From assembly GCF_000447205.1 (NCBI RefSeq), contig NZ_AUWY01000019.1, positions 110,440-164,043 on the forward strand: DNA of 53,604 bases, in the 5' to 3' direction. A program made the translations under genes and the position numbers. Source of the stretch: Sphingobium ummariense RL-3. GTDB taxonomy: Bacteria > Pseudomonadota > Alphaproteobacteria > Sphingomonadales > Sphingomonadaceae. Position 1 is the stretch's first letter. Each line of letters starts with the position of its first letter. Under the pieces are notes generated by a model that was given only the letters and a program-made list of their open reading frames with translations, was not told where the DNA came from and searched no databases. Shown here one piece after another: positions 1 to 11,810 of the stretch.

Positions 1-475
1 CCTTCGCGCTCAGCACGGCAACGGGCGGTCCCTTCTGAATCGCGGCGGACAGCTGGGCAATCTGGCCGCAGTCGGCCTTGCACAGGCTTTGCGCCTGGGC
101 CAGATTTTCCTTGGCCTTGGCGATCGCGCCCTTTTCCACCATCGCCTCGCCCTGGCCCACCAGCGCGCTTACATCGGCGGGATCGAGCAGCAGGGCCTCG
201 CGATAGAGGCGGATCGCCTTGCCCTGCAGTCCCTGCGCCCGCGCCACTTCTGCCAGTTCGACATAGGCCGCCCGGTTGCGCGGATCGGCCGCCAGCGCGC
301 TTTCCAGCGCATCGGTGGCGCCCGTCAGATTGCCTGCGCGACGCGCCGCCTCGCCGGCCTTCTGCCATTCGACCGACTGGGGATTGATCTGGTTGTCGGG
401 ACGCTGCGTCAGCCCGACGCTGGACACCGTCGTCAGCAGGACGGCAAGGGCAATCGACGCGGGAGTAAAACGCAT
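1..475 (-). CDS. Tetratricopeptide-repeat protein, exported (3' end outside window)
   Basis: The frame starts with ATG at 475, seven bases after a GGAG ribosome-binding site, and runs off the left edge, so only about 158 residues are visible. The N-terminus ([21 protein letters not shown]) reads as a Sec signal peptide. Residues ~35-125 form helix pairs typical of TPR repeats (for example [20 protein letters not shown] followed by a second copy around [15 protein letters not shown]). TPR proteins are scaffolds, so no enzymatic role can be given. It lies 77 bases downstream of the RNA methyltransferase gene on the same strand and may be the last gene of the guaB transcript. The truncation is caused by the window, not by mutation. 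Confidence 0.8.
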   Translation of the reverse strand, partial: MRFTPASIALAVLLTTVSSVGLTQRPDNQINPQSVEWQKAGEAARRAGNLTGATDALESALAADPRNRAAYVELAEVARAQGLQGKAIRLYREALLLDPADVSALVGQGEAMVEKGAIAKAKENLAQAQSLCKADCGQIAQLSAAIQKGPPVAVLSAK

Positions 476-552
476 TAAGGTCTCCAGCCATGTTTCAGGC
501 GCTGATTCCGGCCAAGTCTCGCCTGTTTGCACCCGCTTGTCCATGCCCTGTT

Positions 553-1728
553 TCACGCTGTCCGGCGCAGCCGGGCAAAGAAGAAGCCGTCGGTGCCGTC
601 ATGGCCGGGCGTCAGCAGGATGCCGGCGCCATGCGGCCGTCCCAGCGGCAGCGTCAGCCGCTCCGCCTCCCAGCCCGCATGCCGTGTCAGAAAGGCGTCC
701 ACCTGATCCCGTCCCTCCCTGTCGGTCAGCGCACAGGTGGCATAGACTAGCGCGCCGCCCGCCGCGAGCAAGGGTGCGGCGAAATCCAGGATGCGCGCCT
801 GCTCCGCCACCAGCCGGTCGAGCCGTGCGGGGGTCAGCCGCCAGCGCGCTTCCGGGTTCCGGCGCCACGTCCCCGTGCCGGAACAGGGCGCGTCCACCAG
901 CACCACGTCCGCCTGCCCGGCCAGGTCCGCAAGCGCCCGCGCCTCATGCCCCTGGTCGAGCAGCAGCGTTTGGATGAAACCGGCCCTCGCCCGCTCCGCC
1001 CGCGGCGACAGGCGGGCAATCCGCGATCGGATGGTGTCGGCGGCGATCAGATTGCCCCTGCCTTCCATCGCCGCCGCAAGGGCCAGCGTCTTGCCGCCCG
1101 CCCCGGCGCAAAGGTCGATCACCGTCATCCCGGGCTCCGCTGCGCAGGCGGCCGCGATCAGCTGGCTGCCCGCATCCTGCACCTCGACCAGGCCGCCCTT
1201 CCAGGCCTCGCTCTGCTCGACCGGGGCGCCCTCGGGCAGGCGCAGCGCATCGGGCAGGCCCGGCAGCGCCACCGCCTCGGGCAGCAGCGGCGCGACCTGC
1301 GCCCGGTCCGTCAGCAGGCGGTTGACGCGCAGGTCGACCGGCGCCCGTCCCAGCAGCGCATCCTGCTCCACCGGCGCGGCGAACAGCGGCGCCAGCCAGG
1401 CCGGAACGTCGCCGCGCACCGCGCCCGGCTCCGCCTCCTCGATCGGCGCTGGCCCGTGCGTCGATCCGTCGAACAGCGCCGCCAGCTCCGCTTGCTCGCG
1501 CGCCAGTCCCACCATCGCCGCCCGTCCGTTTTCCGGCCGTTCCGCCGCCCGACGGATCGCGTCATAGACAAGGTCGCGCACCGCCCGGCGGTCGCGCGAC
1601 CCGGCGTAGCGCCGTTCCTTGAAATAGCGCGCGATCAGCGTGTCCGCCGCCGGCCCGCCGTCACGCGCCGCGCCGATGATCAGGTCCAGCAGGTCGATCG
1701 CGGCCTGAACGCGGGCGGCAGGCGTCAT
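553..1728 (-). CDS. RsmB/NOP-family rRNA (cytosine-C5)-methyltransferase
   Basis: The 391-residue protein is predicted to transfer a methyl group from S-adenosylmethionine to C5 of a cytosine in RNA, probably 16S rRNA. The SAM-binding motif [10 protein letters not shown] lies at residues ~205-214. The motif [10 protein letters not shown] (Cys282) and motif VI YATCAL (Cys332) supply the two cysteines of this family; the motif VI cysteine is the usual nucleophile. The first ~130 residues resemble the NusB-like/RsmB N-terminal region but are shorter than in E. coli RsmB (~429 residues), so the exact target base is uncertain. Its ATG lies 12 bases after the guaB stop with an AAGGA element near the junction, so it is probably co-transcribed with guaB. 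Confidence 0.9.
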   Translation of the reverse strand: MTPAARVQAAIDLLDLIIGAARDGGPAADTLIARYFKERRYAGSRDRRAVRDLVYDAIRRAAERPENGRAAMVGLAREQAELAALFDGSTHGPAPIEEAEPGAVRGDVPAWLAPLFAAPVEQDALLGRAPVDLRVNRLLTDRAQVAPLLPEAVALPGLPDALRLPEGAPVEQSEAWKGGLVEVQDAGSQLIAAACAAEPGMTVIDLCAGAGGKTLALAAAMEGRGNLIAADTIRSRIARLSPRAERARAGFIQTLLLDQGHEARALADLAGQADVVLVDAPCSGTGTWRRNPEARWRLTPARLDRLVAEQARILDFAAPLLAAGGALVYATCALTDREGRDQVDAFLTRHAGWEAERLTLPLGRPHGAGILLTPGHDGTDGFFFARLRRTA

Positions 1729-1740
1729 GCCGCGGGATCC

Positions 1741-5183
<3,443 letters not shown>

Positions 5184-5388
5184 GAATTACCTCAGATCAG
5201 TTTCAACATCGCAATAAATCTCCATCGGCCATCTGGTTGCGGAAGCAATCGAGATTAGGGTCGTCCTTGGCCGTTGACGGGCCAGAACCCTTATCGCGGC
5301 TGCAGGGCACCCATCGCTCGCCGCTTGGGCAAACCGCCCCTGTTGTGCAGCCCAGCCACCCCACAACGATCCTTCCAATGTAGGATTT

Positions 5389-5406
5389 CCCATGGTCTAC
5401 CATGGG
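5389..5406. promoter_or_regulatory. Perfect 8-2-8 inverted repeat upstream of the LOV kinase
   Basis: CCCATGGT and ACCATGGG are exact inverse complements around a 2-base centre. Flanking GGATT (5383-5387) and AATCC pair again outside it with a small bulge, extending the dyad to ~30 bp. It lies ~205 bases before the kinase start. It could be a dimeric operator or an RNA hairpin in a long leader. Confidence 0.45.
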
Positions 5407-5482
5407 GATGGAATCCATCGCTCCCTATGCCAGAATCGCGTTTGGCAAACGCCGCTTTGCAGGCGCCCCGCCCCTTCACATC

Positions 5483-5592
5483 TGTCGCCTGACTGTCGCG
5501 TCGCTGTGACCTTGGCGTTACCCAACTGTCGCGTCGTTGACGCGTCTGTGTCGCGCCGCTGTGGCCCAACCGTCGCCTCGCAGGGACTTTTG
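5483..5592. repeat. Array of ten 11-bp direct units (CTGTCGC-N4 periodicity)
   Basis: From 5483 the sequence divides into consecutive 11-base units: TGTCGCCTGAC, TGTCGCGTCGC, TGTGACCTTGG, CGTTACCCAAC, TGTCGCGTCGT, TGACGCGTCTG, TGTCGCGCCGC, TGTGGCCCAAC, CGTCGCCTCGC, and a weaker tenth, AGGGACTTTTG. G at position 2 and C at position 6 are present in all ten. Written as a 7-base half-site plus 4-base spacer, the pattern (CTGTCGC-N4) has the geometry of PhoB/OmpR-family binding sites such as the Pho box. The unit length is not a multiple of three, so it is not a protein repeat. It ends ~300 bases before the LOV kinase start. The binding-site interpretation is inference; the repeat itself is directly visible. 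Confidence 0.75.
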
Positions 5593-5732
5593 CGCAATTT
5601 TTCGTCCGAAACGGCTCACGACGCTGTGAACTTCGCCCTGGCGCAAGCCTGTCGCGTCGGAACCGCTCCGCAGTGGGCGTCGACCAACCGCTTCCCCGGC
5701 GGGCATGTGTCTGCAAGTCCCCTCGGCCGCCC

Positions 5733-5765
5733 AAAGAAAAAGGGCGCCCGGCTCGCCGGACGCCC
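5733..5765 (-). terminator. Rho-independent terminator of the aminotransferase gene
   Basis: On the minus strand an 11-bp stem (GGGCGTCCGGC with GCCGGGCGCCC, one G-U pair) closes a 2-base gap and is followed by TTTTTCTTT. It lies 27 bases beyond the stop of the downstream aminotransferase gene. Confidence 0.88.
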
Positions 5766-5792
5766 CTTCCCCTGGGAGAAGAAATCAGGGGA

Positions 5793-6959
5793 TTAAGCGG
5801 TGTAAACCTTCTCGACCGCCGAGCGGAACTTCGCCATGTCGTCGGAGGAACCGACGGTGACGCGCGACACGGTCGGCCAGATCGCCCAGCTGCGGCCGAT
5901 CTGCACCTTCTCGGGAGACGCGATCAGCGCGGCCTGCATCTCCTTGGCCGGCTTCTTCCAGTCGACCATGAACATATTGGCCTGGCTGCCGGGCTGGACC
6001 GCGAGGCCCTTCTTCGTGAGCCAGGCGATCGTTTCCTCGCGGTTCGCGATCATCTCGTTGCGGCGTGCCTTGATCAGCGCGGTCTCGGTATAGACCGCGT
6101 TGCCGCACGCCATGGCGGTGATCGAGATGCCGCCGGCCGACGGGCCGAACAGCATGATGCGCTTCTGCACTTCCGGATCGGCGAAGGTCAGGCCCAGGCG
6201 GACACCGGCCATGCCGAACAGCTTGGAGAAGGTCCGCATGACGATGATGTCCTTGCGGCCCGCCATCAGCGCGACGGCGCTCGGCGCTTCGGAGAAGTGG
6301 ATATAGGCTTCGTCCACCAGCAGCATCGCGTCGGCCGGCTTGTTGTCCAGCAGCCACTTGATGTCGGCCAGCGGCGTCACCGTGCCGGTCGGGTTGTTGG
6401 GCGTGCAGATATAGTAGAGCCCGGCATTCGGGTTCGCGGCCAGCATCGCCTTGACGTCGGTGCCCTTGCCGGGCGCCTGCGGCGCCTTGGCGAGCGGCGC
6501 CTTCAGATAGTCGGCGGTGCGCCAGGCGGATTCGAACGTCGGGTCGGCGGTGACCAGGCCCTTGGTGGGCGAGCAATAGGCCGCGACGATGCTGACCAGC
6601 GGGCCGCCAGAGCCCGGCCAGATGGCGACATTGGCTTCCGGAATGCCCTCGACCGACGCGACGGTCTTGACCAGGTCGCCCTTGTAGTTGTCGGGATCGT
6701 ACCAGTTGCCGAAGGAGCCCGCCCGGGCGATCGCGTCCACGCCCGACGGGAACGGGCCGGTCCAGCACTCATTGGCGCCGATGCGCACAGCACCCTTCAC
6801 GCCGCGGGCGGCCTGCTGCTGCGCGAAGGCGGGGGCGAGCAGCATCTGGTTGGCAGCGGCGCCGACACCCATGAGCGCGGCAACCTTGCCGATCTGGCGA
6901 CGCGAATAGCCGCGATCCAGCAGGTCTTCCGTAGCGTCCTTTTCCAATAGCAAGGTCAT
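5793..6959 (-). CDS. Class I/II PLP-dependent aminotransferase with Tat-like leader (copy 1)
   Basis: The 388-residue product belongs to the histidinol-phosphate-aminotransferase-like fold-type I family. PLP residues are visible: TPNNPTG with Asn189, VDEAY with Asp216, and the Schiff-base lysine Lys246 in TFSKLFGMAG. The N-terminus is unusual: residues ~13-46 read LLDRGYSRRQIGKVAALMG and continue hydrophobic to APAFAQQ, resembling a twin-arginine leader (Arg20-Arg21) with an AFA cleavage site. If so the enzyme is exported to the periplasm. ATG at 6959 was preferred to an upstream frame extension without a leader-like start. It is ~50% identical by eye to the next gene, 136 bases upstream on the same strand, so the two are tandem paralogues. 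The substrate is unknown. Confidence 0.88.
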   Translation of the reverse strand: MTLLLEKDATEDLLDRGYSRRQIGKVAALMGVGAAANQMLLAPAFAQQQAARGVKGAVRIGANECWTGPFPSGVDAIARAGSFGNWYDPDNYKGDLVKTVASVEGIPEANVAIWPGSGGPLVSIVAAYCSPTKGLVTADPTFESAWRTADYLKAPLAKAPQAPGKGTDVKAMLAANPNAGLYYICTPNNPTGTVTPLADIKWLLDNKPADAMLLVDEAYIHFSEAPSAVALMAGRKDIIVMRTFSKLFGMAGVRLGLTFADPEVQKRIMLFGPSAGGISITAMACGNAVYTETALIKARRNEMIANREETIAWLTKKGLAVQPGSQANMFMVDWKKPAKEMQAALIASPEKVQIGRSWAIWPTVSRVTVGSSDDMAKFRSAVEKVYTA

Positions 6960-7095
6960 GTCGTCCGTCCCCTCTGTAGCAAGATGCCGTGTTCCGGGAA
7001 GAAGGACGAAGCAGCCCGGCAAATCCGCAATAGGAAAGGGCGGCCGGCGCAGATTCCCGCGCCGGCCGCCCCCTTTTTCCGGTCTCAGATGTGGG

Positions 7096-8253
7096 TCAGG
7101 CGGTCAGCACCTTGTCCACCGCCTTGCAGAAGGCGTCCATTTCCTGGGCGGAGCCGACGGAAACGCGCGACACATTGGGCCAGATCGACCAGCTGCGGCC
7201 GATCTGCACATTCTGCGCCAGCAGCGCTTCCATCATCGGCTTGGCGGGCTTGCCCCAATCCACCATGAACATATTGGCATGGCTGCCGGGGACGACCTTC
7301 AGCCCCTTCTTCTTGAGATAGGCGATCGCCATCTCGCGGTTCGCGACCATTTCCGCCCGACGCGCCTTGATCAGGGCGGCCTGGGTCAGCGATGTGGTGC
7401 CGCAGGCCACCGCGGTCATCGGCAGCATCGCCGTGACCTGGCCGCCGTCATAGCGCATCATCTTTTCCATGAGCGTCGGACCGGCAAGCGTCAGGCCCAG
7501 ACGCATCCCCGCCATGCCGAACAGCTTGGAGAAGGTGCGCAGCACCAGCACGTCGTCGCGGCTTCCCGCCAGCTTCGCCGCGTTGGGGCCGTCATACCAG
7601 TGGATATAGGCCTCATCGACGACCAGGATCGAATCCTTGGGCTTGTTGTCGGCCAGCCACTGGATGTCGGCCAGCGGCGTCACCGTGCCGGTCGGGTTGT
7701 TGGGCGAGCAGATATAATAGACGCCGGCATTGGGGTCGGCCGCCAGCATCGCCTTCACATCGTGGCGATAGTCGCTGGTCAGCGGCACCTTGGTCACCTT
7801 GGCGCCCAGCCAGTCGCCGGTCCGCCAGATCGCCTCATAGGTCGGATCCGCGGTGACGATGCCGCGTGTCGGCGAAGCATAGGCGACCGCCACGCGGCTC
7901 AGCGGATCGCTGGAGCCGGGCCAGGCAAGGACGCGATCGGCCGGAACGCCTTCCACCGATGCGACGGCGTCGAACAGCTTCTGATGCTCATTGTCGGGCT
8001 CGTAGCGGTTGCCCTCGTTGACGAGCTTGTAGGCGGCCTCGGCGGCAACCGGGAAAGGGCCGGTCCAGCATTCATTGGCGCCGATGCGCACGGCGCCGGC
8101 CACCGGCTTGGCAGCCTGCTGCGCCGCGGCGCCGGTCACCCGCATGGCCACGGCGCCTGCGCCGAGCAGCGCGGCCACCTTGCCCAGATGACGGCGCGAA
8201 TAGCCGCGGTCGATCAGATCCTTTTCGAAGTCCTTATCGAGAATTGTCGCCAT
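7096..8253 (-). CDS. Class I/II PLP-dependent aminotransferase with Tat-like leader (copy 2)
   Basis: This 385-residue paralogue of the preceding entry has the same layout: RGYSRRHLGKVAALLG at residues 16-31 (Arg20-Arg21), a hydrophobic stretch and a GAAAQQ cleavage-like site near 45. The catalytic domain follows with SPNNPTG, VVDEAY (Asp213) and Lys243 in RTFSKLFGMAG. ATG at 8253 has GGGAGA upstream. It precedes copy 1 in the direction of transcription and may be co-transcribed with it. It is divergent from ptsP across a 160-base gap with a perfect dyad close to this start. Histidinol-phosphate aminotransferase proper is cytoplasmic, so a leader on both copies argues for a different role. 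Substrate and localisation are inferred, not shown. Confidence 0.88.
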   Translation of the reverse strand: MATILDKDFEKDLIDRGYSRRHLGKVAALLGAGAVAMRVTGAAAQQAAKPVAGAVRIGANECWTGPFPVAAEAAYKLVNEGNRYEPDNEHQKLFDAVASVEGVPADRVLAWPGSSDPLSRVAVAYASPTRGIVTADPTYEAIWRTGDWLGAKVTKVPLTSDYRHDVKAMLAADPNAGVYYICSPNNPTGTVTPLADIQWLADNKPKDSILVVDEAYIHWYDGPNAAKLAGSRDDVLVLRTFSKLFGMAGMRLGLTLAGPTLMEKMMRYDGGQVTAMLPMTAVACGTTSLTQAALIKARRAEMVANREMAIAYLKKKGLKVVPGSHANMFMVDWGKPAKPMMEALLAQNVQIGRSWSIWPNVSRVSVGSAQEMDAFCKAVDKVLTA

Positions 8254-8274
8254 GATGGTCTCCCTGACAGGCAG

Positions 8275-8294
8275 AATGCACACTCCTGTGCATT
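8275..8294. promoter_or_regulatory. Perfect 8-4-8 inverted repeat between aminotransferase and ptsP
   Basis: AATGCACA and TGTGCATT are exact inverse complements around CTCC. The dyad lies 21-41 bases upstream of the aminotransferase ATG and ~120 bases upstream of ptsP, a position that would cover the aminotransferase promoter. It is therefore a likely operator; the protein that binds is unknown. Confidence 0.5.
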
Positions 8295-8413
8295 GTAAAC
8301 GAACATGTCTGGCCGTTCCGCCACGCACAGGGCCAGTGCTTGCGAATTGGCATCTACTGTATCGCACATGAATCACCTTGGAAAGCGGCGGGGCTATCTG
8401 ATAGCGCTGGCAT

Positions 8414-10687
8414 ATGCTCAGCACGCCCGCCGCCGCCGCCCGCCAGATCCTCATCCGCTTGCAGGAAGTCATGGCCGCCCGCACCAGCGCCCAGGCCAAG
8501 CTCAACAAGGTGGTGGAAATCATCGGGGAGTCGCTGTCGAGCGAGGTCTGCTCCATCTACCTGGTGCGCGAGGGCGTGCTCGAGCTGTTCGCGACGCGCG
8601 GCCTGAAGCAGGAAGCCGTCCACGTCACCCGCATGGCGATGGGCGAAGGACTGGTGGGCCTGATCGCGACCAATGTGGAAACCCTGAACCTGGACGAGGC
8701 GGCGTCGCATCCCGACTTCTCCTACCGGCCCGAAACGGGGGAGGAGCTGTTCCACAGCTTCGCGGGCGTGCCGATCGTCCGGCGCGAGCGCGCACTGGGC
8801 GTATTGTGCGTGCAACATGTCGAGCCGCGCCGGTACGAGGAAGTGGAGATAGAGGCGCTGCAGACGGTGGCGATGGTGCTGTCGGAACTGATCGCCAATG
8901 CCGAACTGGCCGACGACGGCCCGATGGATTCCCGGGTCCAGGACACCGGCACCAGCGTCCTGCACGGCCTGCAGCTGGTGATGGGCATGGCGCGCGGTCA
9001 TGCCGTCTTCCACCAGCCCCGCGTGCATATCGAACATACCGTCGCCGAGGACACGGAAGCGGAGCGCCAACGCGTCATCTCCGCCTTCGCCAAGATGCGC
9101 GAGCAGATCGACCGCATGACGGGCACAGCGGAATTCGGCACCGAAGGCGAACATCAGGAGGTGCTCGAGACCTACAAGATGTTCGCCTATGACGAAGGCT
9201 GGATCCGCCGGATCAACGAGGCGATCGACAGCGGCCTCACCGCCGAGGCGGCGATCGAGCGCGTGCAGCAGCGCACCCGCATGCGCATGCGCCAGATCGA
9301 CGACCCGCTGCTGCAGGACCGGATGCACGACCTGGAGGACATGGCGAACCGCCTGCTGCGGATCGTGTCGGGACAGCTGGGGACCGCAGCGCAGTTGGGA
9401 CTGCGGCAGGACGCGATCCTGATCGCCCGCAATCTGGGACCGGCCGAACTGCTGGAATATGATCGCAGGCGGCTGAAGGGCGTGATCCTGGAGGAAGGAT
9501 CGCTGACCGCGCATGTCACCATCGTCGCCCGCGCCATGGGCGTGCCGGTGCTGGGCCGGGTGCGGGACATCCGCCATCAGGTGAATGAAGGCGACCTCAT
9601 CCTGATGGACGTGGCCGCGAATGCGCTGCTTGTCCGGCCCACGCCGGACATGGACGAAGCGTTCGAGAACAAGCTGCACATCACCCAGCGGCGCCGCGCC
9701 GAATTCGCCGCGCTGCGCGACCTGCCGTCGGTGACGCTGGATGGACAACGGATCGAGCTGATGGTCAATGCGGGCCTGCGCGAGGACGCTCAGGCGCTCG
9801 ACCTGGTCGGCGCGGACGGCATCGGCCTGTTCCGCACCGAGTTCCAGTTCCTGGTGTCCGCCACCCTGCCCCAGCGCGAAAAGCAGCAGCGGCTCTACAA
9901 GGACGTGCTGGACGCAGCCGGCGACCGGCCGGTGATCTTCCGCACCGTCGACATTGGCGGCGACAAGGCGCTGCCGTACATGCAGCGGGACGAGGAAGAG
10001 CTGGAGGACAATCCCGCCATGGGCTGGCGCGCGCTGCGGCTGGCGCTCGACCGCGACGGGCTGATGAAGGCGCAGGCCAGGGCCCTGCTGGAGGCGGCCT
10101 CGGGCAAGGTGCTCCACATCATGTTCCCGATGGTGTCGGAACCCTGGGAGTACGACCAGGCGAAGGCCCTGGTGGAGCATCAGCGTCAGTGGCTCCAGTC
10201 GCAGCGCAAGAAGCTGCCCGTGGCGATCCGCTACGGCGCCATGCTGGAAGTGCCGGCACTGGCCGAAGTGCTGGACATCCTGCTGCCCCGGCTCGATTTC
10301 CTGTCGATCGGCACCAACGACCTCACCCAGTTCCTGTTCGCCGCCGACCGCGCTCATCCCCGCCTGGCGGAGCGCTACGACTGGCTCAGCATCGCGATCC
10401 TGCGCTTCCTGGCACGTGTCGTGTCGACCTGCCACGCGCATGAGGTGCCGGTCGGCGTCTGCGGCGAGATGGGCGGGCGGACGCTGGAGGCCATGGCGCT
10501 GATCGGGCTGGGCGTGCGCCGCCTGTCGATCACGCCGGCATCAGTCGGGCCGGTCAAGGCGATGATCCGCGCGGTCGAGGCGACGGAGCTGGAGCGCTTC
10601 CTCAAAGGGCTGCTGGAAACGGGCGTTTCCGATATTCGAAGCCAGCTCACCGCCTGGGCCGAAGATCGCGATATCGAACTGAACTGA
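8414..10687 (+). CDS. ptsP: Phosphoenolpyruvate-protein phosphotransferase, PTS-Ntr enzyme I
   Basis: EI-Ntr takes phosphate from PEP and passes it to NPr in the regulatory nitrogen-related PTS. The 757-residue protein has a GAF domain at ~18-160 that enzyme I of sugar PTS lacks. An HPr/NPr-interaction region follows, then the phosphohistidine domain with His367 in SLTAHVTIVAR. The PEP-binding barrel shows DGIGLFRTEF (~468-478), SIGTNDLTQFLFAADR (631-646) and catalytic Cys683 in GVCGEMGG. Length matches EI-Ntr. It starts at ATG 8414, divergent from the aminotransferase genes. Partner genes for NPr and EIIA-Ntr are not in the window. Confidence 0.96.
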   Translation: MLSTPAAAARQILIRLQEVMAARTSAQAKLNKVVEIIGESLSSEVCSIYLVREGVLELFATRGLKQEAVHVTRMAMGEGLVGLIATNVETLNLDEAASHPDFSYRPETGEELFHSFAGVPIVRRERALGVLCVQHVEPRRYEEVEIEALQTVAMVLSELIANAELADDGPMDSRVQDTGTSVLHGLQLVMGMARGHAVFHQPRVHIEHTVAEDTEAERQRVISAFAKMREQIDRMTGTAEFGTEGEHQEVLETYKMFAYDEGWIRRINEAIDSGLTAEAAIERVQQRTRMRMRQIDDPLLQDRMHDLEDMANRLLRIVSGQLGTAAQLGLRQDAILIARNLGPAELLEYDRRRLKGVILEEGSLTAHVTIVARAMGVPVLGRVRDIRHQVNEGDLILMDVAANALLVRPTPDMDEAFENKLHITQRRRAEFAALRDLPSVTLDGQRIELMVNAGLREDAQALDLVGADGIGLFRTEFQFLVSATLPQREKQQRLYKDVLDAAGDRPVIFRTVDIGGDKALPYMQRDEEELEDNPAMGWRALRLALDRDGLMKAQARALLEAASGKVLHIMFPMVSEPWEYDQAKALVEHQRQWLQSQRKKLPVAIRYGAMLEVPALAEVLDILLPRLDFLSIGTNDLTQFLFAADRAHPRLAERYDWLSIAILRFLARVVSTCHAHEVPVGVCGEMGGRTLEAMALIGLGVRRLSITPASVGPVKAMIRAVEATELERFLKGLLETGVSDIRSQLTAWAEDRDIELN

Positions 10688-10697
10688 AACGCGTCCC

Positions 10698-10712
10698 GCC
10701 GTTGACAACGGC
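10698..10712. promoter_or_regulatory. Short dyad containing TTGACA upstream of the RodZ-like gene
   Basis: GCCGTTG and CAACGGC pair around a single A just after the ptsP stop. The element contains TTGACA (10702-10707), a consensus-like -35, but no good -10 is seen 16-18 bases later. It could be part of the promoter of the gene at 10760 or a weak hairpin. Confidence 0.3.
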
Positions 10713-10759
10713 CGTGCAGCAATGAGACAAGGCCGCCACCCAAAGGGTCGCGGAGCAGC

Positions 10760-11716
10760 ATGTCAGACGAACCGGAACTGGAAACGGGCGTGGAAAGCGC
10801 GCCTGCCGAACAGCCCATCGCCCCGGACACGCCGGGCGCGAAGTTGCGCGCCGCGCGCGAGGCGCGGGGCATGTCCATCCAGGACATCGCCACCCGGACC
10901 CGGATCGCCCAGCGTCAGCTGGAGGCGATCGAGAATGACGATTATGCCGCGCTGCCGGGTATCCCCTATGCCGTGGGCTTCGCGCGGGCCTATGCGCGCA
11001 CCGTGGGGATGGACGAAGTCGCGATCGCGGCCGACGTGCGCCACGCGGTCAACCAGTCTGATCTGGGCGCGAACCGGTACGAAGCCTTCGAGCCGGCCGA
11101 TCCCGCCCGGGTTCCTTCCCGCATGCTCGCCTGGACCGCCGCATTGATCGCGATCGTCGTGGTCGCCGGCTTCGCTCTGTGGCGGACGCAGCTGCTGACT
11201 CCGCCGACAGGCGAGGAGATCGCGAAGCAGGAGGAGGCGCCCCCCTCCCGCGGCGGCCCAGCCACGGCGGCACCTGCCCGGCCCGTCGACCAGACGGTCA
11301 CCTTCACCGCGGTCGACGATGTGTGGCTGCGTATCTATGACGAGGCCGGCGAGCGGCTGAAGGACGGGCTGATGAAGAAGGGCGAGGTGTTCACCCTGCC
11401 TGCTGACGCCCGCAACCCGATGATCCTGACGGGCCGGCCGCAAGCGCTCGCCGTCGCGGTAGGCGGCAAGGCGATCGCGCCGCTGGGCGCGGCGGATCGC
11501 ACGATCGCCGACGTACCAGTCAGCGCGACGGCGCTTCTGGCGCGAGCTGCGTCCACCCAGGCACCGGCCGCGCTTCCCGCTGCGGGGGGCCGTCCCGCCC
11601 CGCGCCGCGCTGCGCCCGGTGCGGCCACGGGCGGCGAATCGCCCGCATCCGCCGACGAGGCGCAGCCCTCTGCGCCAGCGCAGGTCACGACGGGAACCGC
11701 AACACCGGCCGACTGA
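10760..11716 (+). CDS. RodZ-like helix-turn-helix membrane protein (DUF4115)
   Basis: The 318-residue protein has an N-terminal Cro-type helix-turn-helix at ~26-95 (GAKLRAAREARGMSIQDIA). A single membrane helix lies at ~122-141 (MLAWTAALIAIVVVAGFALW). A Pro/Ala linker and a DUF4115 domain follow at ~175-240 (VTFTAVDDVWLRIYDEAGE). A low-complexity Ala/Pro tail ends the protein. This is the architecture of RodZ, which couples the MreB cytoskeleton to wall synthesis, but divergent RodZ-like proteins exist and no mre genes are nearby. It lies between ptsP and a cpoB-like gene, all on the plus strand. The tail after ~255 is probably unstructured. Confidence 0.85.
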   Translation: MSDEPELETGVESAPAEQPIAPDTPGAKLRAAREARGMSIQDIATRTRIAQRQLEAIENDDYAALPGIPYAVGFARAYARTVGMDEVAIAADVRHAVNQSDLGANRYEAFEPADPARVPSRMLAWTAALIAIVVVAGFALWRTQLLTPPTGEEIAKQEEAPPSRGGPATAAPARPVDQTVTFTAVDDVWLRIYDEAGERLKDGLMKKGEVFTLPADARNPMILTGRPQALAVAVGGKAIAPLGAADRTIADVPVSATALLARAASTQAPAALPAAGGRPAPRRAAPGAATGGESPASADEAQPSAPAQVTTGTATPAD

Positions 11717-11810
11717 CACGGCCGGGCGCGGCGCCGGAAGGTAAAGTGCCGCTTTACGGCGCAGAATATCCCCTTATGGTTAAGCGCGAGAGTTTGCGTC
11801 GGGGATCATC

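Larger units (their letters stand above)
5184..5732. other. Long intergenic region upstream of the LOV kinase
   Basis: About 550 bases separate the kinase start from the terminator of the next gene; both genes run leftward, so this is the upstream region of the kinase only. No convincing gene is present: open frames here have poor composition and no recognisable domain. It holds a perfect dyad near 5389-5406 and a ten-unit 11-bp array at 5483-5592, both listed separately. A further single copy of the array core (CTGTCGCGTCG) stands out of phase at 5649-5659. A clear -35/-10 pair could not be assigned. A small RNA cannot be excluded. Confidence 0.6.

Noticed and set aside
5483..5592. CRISPR array
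   Set aside because: Units are 11 bases, contiguous and without separate spacers; no cas genes are in the window.
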